From: Gymnogyps californianus
Lineage: Eukaryota; Chordata; Aves; Accipitriformes; Cathartidae
DNA: 64,000 bases
Direction: 5' to 3'
NCBI RefSeq assembly: GCF_018139145.2
Contig: NC_059500.1
Span: forward strand, 45,059,226 to 45,123,225
Both the position numbers and the translations under genes were made by a program. Position 1 is the first letter of the stretch; each line of letters begins with the position of its first letter. This document shows positions 12,001-22,717 of the stretch, one piece after another. A model generated the notes under the pieces. The model made no database searches, was not told the origin of the DNA, and was given only the letters and a program-made list of their open reading frames with translations.

Positions 12001-15000
12001 TAACAAGATGGAAGAGAAATACTCTGGAGTAGAGACATGCCTTTGTAGTGCTCTGTTTCCTCTAGCCTTCCGGCTACCCTTTCCCTTGGCAACAGATCTC
12101 CCCTTATGAAAGCAGGAATAGCTGACCACTTGCTGCAACAAGTCCCTTCCTGTCTGAGGTCCTCTACGCCGCTGAAATACGGACTACAGCATGCAGCCAG
12201 TGGAGCCTCATCCACTTCTGGCAGCAGGTTGGAAGATTTCTGGGAGGATGCACTGGCTTGTGAAGCACTGAGAGTAGCATAGGGACAGCTGGACAGAGTG
12301 CAAGGGTCAAAATGGGAGCAAGTAAGAATCTGCAGCGAGACACGGGCGTGTGTGCATCTGAGAGCTGTAGCTAAAGAACAAGACAATCTAAACTCAAGGA
12401 AAAACTTCCTGCATTCGCAGGTGGCAATTACATGCGAGAGCACATAACTTTAATTCGAGTATTGTTACAGCAGCAATCATTAAAATAAGCAGTCTGGCAA
12501 CGTGCGAATTAGTGGTCAAAAGCCTTTGAAGTCTGAGATTATTTATTTAGTTGTTTCCCTGCTGCTGCAATTTTCAAAAAGTCATTACCCTAGGTGTTTC
12601 AACATAAGAAATTATCAGTTATAGTGAAGTGTGAGCCAAAAAATATTAATGTAGATACTAAAGCACTTAATATATATTTTTTTCTCTCTTAGAAAAATTC
12701 CTAGAGTTAAAGAAAGGGCCACTACAGGAATTATCAATGTACGTGCACACCTTTGGTCAAAAATATCACACCAAAGTGTTATAGTACATATCAGATAACT
12801 CTACTAACAAGTTAAAGATGAATATTTAAATTAGTCCTCAAAAATATATGCTGATACATGGTTATACTGCTTTAACTGTGCTAAAAAAAAAAAAATCTAA
12901 GTGCTTTGGAGAGAATGTTTTTCTTTTTTGACATACTTCCTTCTAACAATGTTTTTTCTGAATGATTCTATTGCAGAAACAATATCGGCACCCACATTCC
13001 ATAAATGTCATCTCCTTTTCTATGCTAATGGTCTCAAAAATCAATAAAAATATGTCTATAGAAGTATTGATCCATAATGTATAACAAATGCTAAATTCTA
13101 TTTATGCTTTGGGTCTTCTCTCTTTCTCAGAGTATTTGAAAGCATGTGCACATTTGCAGTAATGCCGCTTCTTTGTGCGCTCTAATTACTGCTTCTCAAA
13201 CATGACATAGCAGAGGACAACTAAAATGATTAAGGAGAGGGAGCACTTGCTTTACAAAATAAAATGTAGTGAAATCTCCTAGGGGTAAGATGATGGCAGA
13301 ACTGTTCCCCAAATTCTGCAAACACAAAATGGAGGAAACTCATTTAGGAGTGAAATTTTTAGGAGATGGCTTTAAAACAGAGAAAAAAAGTACTTCTTTT
13401 AGAGCAATGAAATTCTTGGATTTGTAGCCATGGAACAACAGTTTCAAGAAGTTCAAAAAGGGTATAAACAAATCCGCATACAAAAGGTAAATAGGTATTA
13501 AAGGGCATAGGCTTGGATGTACCCTTTAACATTTCTAGTTCTGTAATTTAGGATGCCAGTAGAGTATGAGAAGATGTGACAACAGAGAGTACCCAGGTCT
13601 GCAAGCTCTTTCTAAATAGCATCTCTGACTCTCACTGTTGCAGACAGAAAACTAGGACAGATGGACAACTTACCTGACACACAAGGGCACTTTTTAAAAG
13701 AATTTACTGCAAGGAAAGCATTTACTGGGCATTAGTTACTAATCTGTTTGCATGTTCTGACTGATGTGTAAGTGTGATGCAATTAAAGGAAAGAAGCATA
13801 AGTAATCCTGCATTTATTGTGGTAAGGTCACAGGGTTATTGCAGAAAAACTGTCATATAAGAAATTCATACGTTTGCTTAAGTAAAATCCTTATTGTGCA
13901 CCCACATCCTGTTGCTCTACATGCAGTCTACATAGCGCAGAAAGCTGCAATAATATAAAATGTAGATGTAGAAACAGACATCTGTATGTTTCATGGAAGC
14001 CTAACAGAGTGGATCAGCTTCCATCATCATAACCAAATTGCTTCTTTAACTAGACCTATCTAACAGGAAAAAAACCCTATGAACCATAAAAGGGAAGCAC
14101 AGAAAAGCACTGCAGCCAGTTAAATCATTCACTATGAATAACAATCAAATCCTTGGCTATTATAAATGATCACACAATTGACTTCAATGAAACTATACAA
14201 TTATACAACAGCTATATATCTAACAGTCTTCTGTACAGTGATATATGGAAATGTGTGTATTTAAAAATATCAATCAAATACTTAAACACACACCTATATG
14301 TTAGTGATTCCTGGTTACTTATAAAATCCAACTGTTGACCGAAGTCATACAATACTAATTACAATTCAGAACAAGTGATAAAGTTTAAATAAAAGAACAA
14401 CAAAATTCAACACATACATTCTCATGGCTGGCCAAGTCCTCACATACCACGCAGAAAAAGAGAGACAACTTGGCCCAGAAGAGCTGTTGAACACTGACGA
14501 AGCAATAATCAGAAACGAGTCATAATACTTTGTTCACACATGAACAGTCTTGTTCATGTATGACTGTTTTTTAGAGCTCTTACCCAAACATCCACGCAAA
14601 CAAACCTGTTTATGCAAATTTCTGTAGAAAGCAAGCATAAATGTCACAGGTCAGAGAGACATGGGCAAATACAATGTGATTTTGTTATTCATGAACAATG
14701 CCTTATGTAAAATGCATCTCCTTACCATTACTAACTGCAAATCTGGCATGACAATAATGCATTGTAACAGCATGGTCTGAAATGATCGTGGCTTAGATTT
14801 AACATTTACCTTATCTGCATTATTCTGGAGGTGCCTCCAGGACTGCATATTCAGGTTTGCCAGCCCTCATGGTTTTATCATGCCTTATGGTATCTCACAT
14901 TTCTGAGGAGCTCTAGCTACTGACAAGTGAATCTCAACTTCTCCTTAAGGCAGAACCCTCTAGCCTTTGTGACTACAGAGAAATGCATAAAATACAGCCT

Positions 15001-15889
15001 ATGTATCATCCTAACTTTTAGAATTACTCCAATTCTTTTTGTTTAGGAATCATAAATGACAGAATGACAGGTTATCTATTACACACCTGCTATGATGGGC
15101 AAACTGAGAGCGCGCTGGGTTCTACTGTTACAGGAGAACAAGAACTCATACACTTTTTCAAGACTGTATTCTTCGTCTATCCTCCTGTTCTGGCTCCAAG
15201 CATGTGGTCTGTGTTACACCACTTGAGTGGCCACAATACCTCTGAAAGGTAGTCGCTTTTATTCAAGCTTTTTGCTAACTATAAATGATACTACAGAGCA
15301 AACAGAATTCTGATAAGTAAACCATGCAATACTTTGCCCTTCTCTGTACAGCATGCTACAAAAGAGTTGGCCAAATACTAAATAAAGACGTAAACTATAT
15401 ATTTAGCACCATCACATGCCATCTTGGGTAGCAGAAAGGTCTGAAAACCACAATGCCTCTTGTCAGCACTTAGGTGTTATTACCCACATCTTCTATGAAT
15501 GTGCTTCTAATGAATTAAAACATCGCCATTAACAACAAAATAGCACCATCCTGGGAGGCCATTTCAAACCAGTGACTGGCACAGTTCTGTTCATGTTCTG
15601 AATAGTGTGCAGCATCTACCAAACGGATGTAGCAATGATTTGGGACAAAATCAAAATGCATCATACGTACCTCCAAATCAGTAATGCTCTGACAAAGCTG
15701 CTGGTGATTTTGAGTCCATACTCTCCTTAGGATGGCTTACAACCCTTTTACATTTAAAGTGTACTTAGACTGTATGATCTTTAAAAGCAGATGACTTGCC
15801 CAACCAAGGACCTTTGCAATGCTTAAGATGCTTGAAAAAGACTCGCACTGCCGTTATATGTCTTTGAGGTACTAGATGAGTTACTGATC

Positions 15890-15936
15890 AAGTCAGTCAT
15901 CTAGTGACTCAAGTTAAGTCACTAGATGAGTGACTT
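15890..15936. repeat. 20-bp inverted repeat with 7-nt loop
   Basis: The arms 15890-15909 and 15917-15936 are reverse complements except for one base, around the loop CAAGTTA. The inner 13 bp of each arm are perfect. An AP-1-type TGACTCA lies at 15905-15911 on the arm-loop border. A further copy of ACTAGATGAGT, which lies in the right arm, occurs upstream at 15871-15881. Confidence 0.85.
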
Positions 15937-16969
15937 AAAATGCCGTTCCAGCTTAAGACTTATTTGGATCTTTGGTATAATTATGTTTTAGAACAATATA
16001 GTAAATCCACTATTTACCTGACTCCAGAAGAAAACTTCAGGCAAAAACATCTGTGGCTTTATGGTTTTGGAAGAAAAAAAAAATGTCCTAATATGAGAGC
16101 CTGATTCCATTCATATGGATATACCCTATGCTCTAGGAGGAGACAGGGCACAGCTACCTACTTGAGATGCACATAGCTTGTAGCATAATAGGAAGGTAAA
16201 TTGACTATCTCATCTTCAATAATCTCTCTTCCATGTCTTCTCTTCAGTGCTGAAGGTTAAAAAACTATTTGCTCTCTGTAAGTAAAAAAAATTTGAAAAT
16301 GAAACACTAAAATTACAATCATTTGTATGATGCCTCATTTACCAACCACAAAACCTCTTCTAGGCAATAAAACTCTTTTGAGGTTTTCTAATTATTTTGA
16401 AATAGATTATCAGACTAAGATACCTTACTAATACCTCTAGGGAAAAGTTGATGCTGAGATTTTTTTTTTTTAGCATTGGTCCCTTCCTTGCTGGCAGAGT
16501 AATAAGTTTTTAAGAACATTTCTTTTACACTATCCCCTGTCTTAAAGCATTTTCCTTGCCATTTTACCAGAAATACGCTAGAATTTTACTTCCTTTCACA
16601 GAAAGAAAGAGCAAGAGGTCTTACCTGAGAAACAAAAAAAATTTTAAAAATTTTTTTTAAAAAGGAAGAAAGTGGTATAGTGTAGAATTTATTATTATCA
16701 TCATCATACAATGGAATTTCTTCACAGGGAAACATTGTTTCTTTCTATGGCTGTTTTATAATTAATATTCTCTCAACACAAATTGATTAAGAATTTCCAT
16801 ATGTTGAGAGTTTTAAGGCTATTTCATGCTGCAATTTCAATCCAGTGCTACTTAAGTTCAGTGGGTTTTCACGCTAACTTTTAACGATTGGAAAGAGTCA
16901 AATGTTATCTGAACTGTTTAAGTGAAGGGGAGCAAGCCTGATGCACAGTTAGCTGCTCATGAAAAACTT

Positions 16970-16988
16970 CCCCCCCCCCCCCCCCCCC
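16970..16988 (+). repeat. C19 homopolymer
   Basis: Nineteen consecutive cytosines. Length is likely unreliable in the assembly and polymorphic in the population. Confidence 0.85.
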
Positions 16989-17552
16989 AAGAAAATAAAC
17001 AACTTTCCATTTTTCTTTACAAACACTATTCAAGTGAAGCAGAACAAGCTTTACTAATTAAATTTTATTAAAACAACCCAGAACAACCCTATCTCCGTCC
17101 AGTCTCCTCTGCTGCTTGCCAAGCACATAGGATAATAGCAGTTGTAGATGCAACATTCCCACCTTTGAGAATGTTTAAGACATCTTTCAAGCACTTTTTC
17201 TCTTTTCAGGATAGCATGCCTATACTGTACATCTAGCTTTTCAATCTTCCTTTTGTAGTAGGGTAGCAATGCGATCTCTGATGACACTGTCTGGTAGTAT
17301 AAATTTTGGTATTGGAGTCAGTCTCAGCAACAGCACATCAAACAGTGATGGTCTCAGAATTAAGAGATAAAGGGCTTTTTCCATAGCATTCTTTTTCTTG
17401 CTTTCTGTTGCTGAAAAATAAACCATCAAAAGCAGGGAGCACTAAATGAAGATAATTCTTGTAACTCAATAGTCTCCACTTCTGAGCTGGTGTACGGTGA
17501 TGGCACACAAGTATGTGTAGTGCCAACCATCTAAAGGATTTGCATGCCATAC

Positions 17553-18270
17553 TTCACAGAACCACAGAATGGCTGAGGTTGAAAGGGACCCCTTGAGATC
17601 ATCTAGTACAACTCTTGTGCTCAGAGCAGTCAGCTACAGCAGGTTCCTCAGAGCTGTCCTCAGCTGGGTTCTGAATATCTGTAAAGATGGGACCTCTACA
17701 GTCAGTTCCAGTGTTTGACCACCCTCACAGAAAAAAAAAAGTTGTTTTCTGGTATTCAGATCAGATTTCCTGTTTTCCAGTGTGTGCTCATTGCCTCTTG
17801 TCCTCTCAGTGGGCAGTACTGGGGAAAGTATGGCTCTCTCCACTCCCTCCCTCCGTCAGATATTCACGCACAGAGTTAAGAACCTCCCAAACCTTTTCTT
17901 CTCCAGGCTGAACAGCCGCAGCTCTCTCAGCCTCTCTTCCTATGGCAGATGCTCCAGTCCTCCTCATAGCTGTGGCCCTGCACGGGACTTGCTCCAGTAC
18001 ATCCATATCTTCCTTACACTGGAGAGCCCAGCACTGGACCCAGCTCTCCAGATGTGTCTCTGCTCGTAGTGCTGAGTGGAGGGGAAGGATCACCTTCCTT
18101 GACCTGCTGGCAAGTCTCTGCCTAATGCAGCCCAGGATGCTGTGGGTCTTCTTTGCTGTAAGGGTGCATTGCTGGCTCATGGTCAGCTTGTTGTCCACCA
18201 GGGTCCCCAACTCTTCTTCTGCAAAGCTGCTTTCAAGCAATCAGCCCCCTACTTACACAGGATGCTTTTT
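17553..18270 (-). mobile_element. CR1 LINE fragment, 3' end with reverse-transcriptase C-terminus
   Basis: The plus strand begins with the complement of the CR1 3' end (TCACAGAACCACAGAATGG), so the element reads on the minus strand. Translation of 17806-18240 on the minus strand gives CR1 reverse-transcriptase tail motifs, including LGTLVDNKLTMSQQC and ILGCIRQRLASRSRKVILPL. The terminal part at 17634-17843 has RTRGNEH and EVPSLQIF. The reading frame changes between these parts, and the 5' end is truncated as is usual for CR1. It is an inactive fossil copy. Repeated antisense ORFs on the plus strand are shadows. Confidence 0.93.
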
Positions 18271-20300
18271 CCTCCGGTTCTCAAACACTATTTTCCTTAT
18301 TTTTGTCTTTAAGATATTAACAATGCCTACTGTACAGTGAGCAAAAATTATATCTTAGGACCTGGAACATTCCAGAGTGAGAGGTAGCAAGTAGCTAGCC
18401 CTGCTGCACAATGTCATCCAATTAAAAGAGCCCAAAAGTAAACACGCAATTTTTTTCTTCCCCACTAAAAACAGCTTGAAAAGGAAAGCAAGTGTGAAAT
18501 CAATCAATAAGAGTAGCTAACTGAACATACACTAGAATTCTTTGCTGCCACAAGCAGACGTTAAAGACAGGGGAGGTTTTTTGGTTTTTTTAATGTGTAG
18601 CTGGGAATGTGAGACAGCAAAACAGGTCCCAAAAGACCCCACCTTTAGAAGGTAATCTCATATTCTACATAAATGAAGTTGTTTTTAAAGTTGATTTGCC
18701 AAGGTTTCCAGAACTGAAAGACAGTTTACTGTCAAATATTTGTCTCTGAAAGAAAAAAAAAGGAGTGAGATCACATGCTCTCACAGGTTCACAAAATGCT
18801 CTTTTCTTTTTCCCTAAAATACAGACATTGTCTTGTTAATGAATGCTGAATCAACTCTTATTTATCATGAGACAATTGCATTTACAACATAAAACAACAG
18901 CCCATTGTCAATTTCGCCAAAATGATGGTTTAAGGACAAGACAACCACCACATCAAATGTTTTCCTCCTAGCTGCACTAGCTCAAAGTTGCTTTATGTCA
19001 GTAACAAGTTCGTTGTCATAATAAGATTCTCAGTACAAGCTAGGCTGTGCCTAAAACCAATTTTAATTCCTTCGGTAAACAACTCATCTGAAAAATCTAG
19101 GTGTAAAATACAAATCAGAACAAACTGGCAATAATTAACCATGCATAAGTGGTCCCAAAGAGACCAGAACATTTACTCACCAGTGTAATCCAGCACAGCT
19201 GCATCTACTGAAGACAAAACCCTGTAGTCAGGCCTTTTGTTCTGCTTCAACAAAACACAAAAACAAAAGCAGCAAAACTGCTATGCCACCTTTTCTGTCC
19301 TTTCAATTACAGGGTGCCATAATATTCCCTAGCACAATTAGATAGTTCTTGTGATGACACTTGATCATTTGCCTGCAATTTGCAGTACTATCAGCCAATC
19401 TGTATCGCTTATCATTACAGTTCTTCAGAAATTCACAACTAAAGAATGTAGAGGACTCTCAAAATGGACCTCATTCATCACAAAGAAGGCACTTAAACAC
19501 TTAATGGTAGCAATTTCCATCTAAATCACAGGTAGTGGCTGGAAGGTAGCAAGAAAATGAAATCAAACTGCGTATACAGTATGATGTAATAAAGCTGAGT
19601 TACATATCTATTTAAGCACACTTCCAATTGCAAAATCTTGGATTAGGATGAAAATCTTTAAGTCTAGTATTATTGTGCCTGAATACTCATCTGAAGTTCA
19701 GAACACATTGAAGCATACTTGATCAAAAAGACAAACAAGAACCCAGTTGCTTGAGAACAAACTCAGATTTCTTTCTATTCAATTAATAAAACGAAGAGCA
19801 AAAGACAAGTAGTCATTGATGATTTCAAAGAACGCTAAATTTGAATTCATTACAGAAGAATGTTTATAAGTAGCTCTGCAGCAGAAAACCTGTATACTGA
19901 ACAGCAGAAAGAAGTAAGATGAAGCATGGGAGTGGGAGGGTGATCATAACAGTAGCTGCCGATAAAGAAATGTGCAGACAATTCGTAACAATGGATTACT
20001 GCTTCAGTTCTCAGATTTCCTAGAGTAAATGGGGAGTTGCTTATTATTGTGATATCGCAAGCAACTGTTGCTATTTCTTTTAAAAAAACAGAAAGGAAGA
20101 ACAGCAAGTGTGTGGAATATTGTTTACTGTTAATCAACACATCTTAACCGAAGTTTTCACAACACTTGAAGCTACATTTAAGTATACAATAGTCTCAATC
20201 ACAAAAAACAAGCAGAACAATTAAACTACATAAGGCCTTAAAATTAGCAGCACAGTGTGTATTGTTGGAATATTACTTTGTTTACAAATAGGCTACATAT
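18271..20300. other. Intergenic DNA downstream of ABHD17B
   Basis: AT-rich sequence with no recognised exon, RNA gene or repeat beyond short homopolymers. A minus-strand ORF of 96 codons at 19850-20140 has no recognisable family. Part of this region could be a longer ABHD17B 3' UTR if a distal polyadenylation site is used. Confidence 0.5.
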
Positions 20301-21417
20301 AATTAAGTTTATTTTTCATAGTTTTATTCACGCAAAATGCATTCAAGGGAAAGGCAACTTACAAAGTTTACGATGAGTTAATAGAAAAATGTCAACGTTC
20401 TCTTCTTGTCCCTCCCCCCCACCCCACTCAGGGGCAATTAGTAAAATTTCCATACAATACTCAAAAAACAATAAGCTTTTACACTAAACATCCAAAAGTA
20501 AGCCTGATCAGACAACTGCAAACTTGCAAATTGATTATTACAAAGTTGGATAAACTTCCGGGTTCTTTCTAATGACATATTGCATCTCTACGCAATCAAT
20601 GTTTAAAACTACATTGTCCACAAAGCCTTCTAGGTTCTAAAAGTCTTACTGGTTTCAAAGAAGTACTTAGTGGCCTCAGTAGCAATCATGTGAATGATAC
20701 TTATGTTACAACAATAACAACTTGCAGCATTATTTTGGCAAGATTAGGACTGCAGAGAAGATGAGTGTGAAAATTTGTTTAACCTGAAAGGTAAGGGACA
20801 ACACAAGAACATAACATTTGAAGTAAAACTAAGCACAAAAGATATGAAAAAGATGGAAAAAGAGATCTATTTTGACCCCCTCCCCCTATAACAGGGCATG
20901 AGTCATTTCCAGTGACTGTCTATTCTTATTACATACATTAGTATTTGCTCAAATTTCATGGCTATTACATTTTTACAGAACAACTGCTTAGAACTCTGGT
21001 TTTTAATTTACACCTGTGCAACAGAGTAAGTCACAGTACATTTCGAGATGTTTAAAAAATATTTATAAACTTGTTTTTGATATGCTAAAGCATTTGGCAA
21101 CACTTTTACAGCATTTGATTTTATATAATTAAAATTTCATACAGTACTCCTTGTGATTTTTTTTTTGTACATCTAAAAAGAAAAAACCTCACACAAAGTA
21201 ATATGAACTGCCAAGCTTGACTGCATGATCATGTAATTCCAGTTTATAATACTGGTGTTAAAACCTTCATTAATTATGTTGACAAATCATTACCTGTACA
21301 TTTAATGAAGGCAACCAAGATGATTTGAAAACACAACCTTCAGGTTTTATGTTATGTATTTATCAAGGCGTGCAGTTCTGCAGTGAAATGAAAAAGCATG
21401 TAAATATACAAAGAAAA
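20300..21417 (-). other. ABHD17B: Probable ABHD17B 3' untranslated region
   Basis: This follows the ABHD17B stop codon in the direction of transcription. The first canonical AATAAA signals met on the minus strand are the pair at 20323-20328 and 20308-20313, giving a 3' UTR of about 1.1 kb. ATTAAA variants occur nearer the stop (for example around 21303), so shorter forms are possible. The boundary is inferred; transcript data would be needed to fix it. Confidence 0.45.
20308..20328 (-). terminator. Pair of AATAAA polyadenylation signals, minus strand
   Basis: TTTATT occurs on the plus strand at 20308-20313 and 20323-20328, each reading AATAAA on the ABHD17B strand. Two canonical signals 15 bp apart make this the best candidate cleavage region for the gene. 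Confidence 0.45.
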
Positions 21418-21637
21418 TTACAAGTTCACCAGTTCCTGTGACACAAACTGTTTTAATCTTTCAAGGTACTGTCCATAGAGTTCCACATCATTATGGCCTG
21501 CTCCTTCTACCCACAGCGGTTCTACAGGTCTCTGGCAACGCTCAAATAATGCTAGGCCATGTGAAAAGTCAATTACTTCATCTTCAGTCCCATGGATTAT
21601 TAACACAGGAGATGTTATTTTAGAAATTTTGTCAATG
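21418..21637 (-). CDS. ABHD17B: ABHD17B coding exon 3 (C-terminus and stop)
   Basis: This is the last coding exon of the alpha/beta hydrolase ABHD17B. The acceptor reads TTCTTACAG before 21637. The first base completes Asn216, which is split across the intron, and the frame then runs 72 further residues to TAA at 21418-21420. It carries two of the three catalytic residues: Asp235 in the HGTEDEV segment and His264 in the EGAGHND segment. It ends QELVNL. With the two upstream exons the total is 867 bp, giving 288 residues and a stop, the same length as the human protein as I know it. The enzyme belongs to the ABHD17 family, which removes S-palmitate from membrane proteins including N-Ras and PSD-95 at the plasma membrane and endosomes. 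No frameshift or loss of key residues is seen. Confidence 0.97.
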
Positions 21638-22537
21638 CTGTAAGAAAAAGATTACATCTATGAACATAGTGAGCTTTATTAAATCTTTTTGAAGGACCAG
21701 ACTTAATTTCACTTTTTAATTACACATTGTAGTTTTAATGATTTAATTCTGAAGTTGTTTAAATCATTAGAAAGTCAGATCTTATCAACACCATGGAAGC
21801 CATTATGGTAGCACCTGTAAAGCCACACAGAAATGAAAAACACTACTGGAAACTATTAGGATCGAATAACAGAGCAATCCATCTAAAAGTGTTATTCATT
21901 ACCTTCAGTTCACTTCAAAAAAATCAAAGTTACTGGACTGATGAAAATATTACTGCAGAGTTTTTCAGTAAAAAAGTGCTTGTCAGAAGTGAAAGAAGTT
22001 TAGCACTTAAGGTCTGACCATCTATGGGGGAAAAAAGTCTTTGAAGTTAGATGCTCAAAATACAAGTAATTCTTTGAGGCAAGTGTACCAGTTTGTAATG
22101 GCCAACTAGTAGCATAGTTCTGAAATACATGACAGGAATTTTCTTCAGTTAAGGTCTAGTTTTCCAGTCTTCGCTACTTACAGAAACATACACAAAAGAC
22201 TTTATTCACAGTTACCCAGACTAACAATTCACTGGACTAGAACTGCTTGTTAGAATTGGTGATATTAGGGGTTACATATAGAAAAACTAATAACTTCTTT
22301 AACATATACCCACTGAAATGATTAGAGACGTGAAAAACCTAGAATATTTACAAAGTTCTGTAAACTCCTTCAAATCAAATGTTCCTCATTGTTGTTATTC
22401 ACTCTGATTTTTTTCCAACTGTTTTTTTTAAACCTTTGAAAGAAATTTCAGAGAATTTGCCATATTAGTTGTTTCCCTAGCCTAAAACTTCTGTAACAGA
22501 GAAAAATGCATGCAGAATAAAAAATCCTACAACTTAC
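21638..22537 (-). other. ABHD17B: ABHD17B intron between coding exons 2 and 3
   Basis: A 900-bp intron with a consensus donor (GTAAGTT from 22537) and an acceptor ending TTCTTACAG at 21638-21640. It splits codon 216 after the second base. No other feature was recognised inside it. Confidence 0.95.
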
Positions 22538-22717
22538 TTTGGGAATGCATCAAAGCAATAGGTCTTCTTCGTATCAGGAAAAGCTACTCGCATTCCTGAG
22601 GTCAGTGGAGAATGAAGAATTACAGCAGCACTTTCATACCTAGCAGCAAGATCCACAGATGGTACTGTTCCTATACTCTGGCCGTATATAATCACATTTT
22701 CAGGGCGGATTCCGTAC
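22538..22717 (-). CDS. ABHD17B: ABHD17B coding exon 2 (nucleophile exon)
   Basis: A 180-bp internal exon bounded by the acceptor TTTTCCAG and the donor AAA|GTAAGT. Its first G completes Arg156, and the exon then encodes residues 157-215 plus two bases of codon 216. The nucleophile elbow of the hydrolase, YGQSIG, places the catalytic serine at residue 170. The rest ([20 protein letters not shown] and the following [15 protein letters not shown]) matches the human protein as I remember it with no difference in this exon. Such identity between bird and mammal indicates strong purifying selection. Exon phases agree with both neighbours, so the gene model is unambiguous here. Confidence 0.97.

Larger units (their letters stand above)
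7557..17552. other. Intergenic DNA, no gene recognised
   Basis: About 10 kb of AT-rich sequence without a recognisable exon on either strand. It contains the pyrimidine tract at 11570-12000, a 152-codon minus-strand ORF at 11985-12443 with no recognisable domain, the hairpin at 15890-15936 and a C19 run at 16970. These are listed separately or in the findings. Confidence 0.55.

Noticed and set aside
17241..17429. Minus-strand ORF with LRPSLFDVLLLRL and IPKFILPDSV
   Set aside because: It looks protein-like, but there is no recognised family, no splice context and no continuation in neighbouring frames.
17806..18340. Plus- and minus-strand ORFs taken as host genes
   Set aside because: The minus frame is CR1 reverse transcriptase and the plus frame is its shadow.
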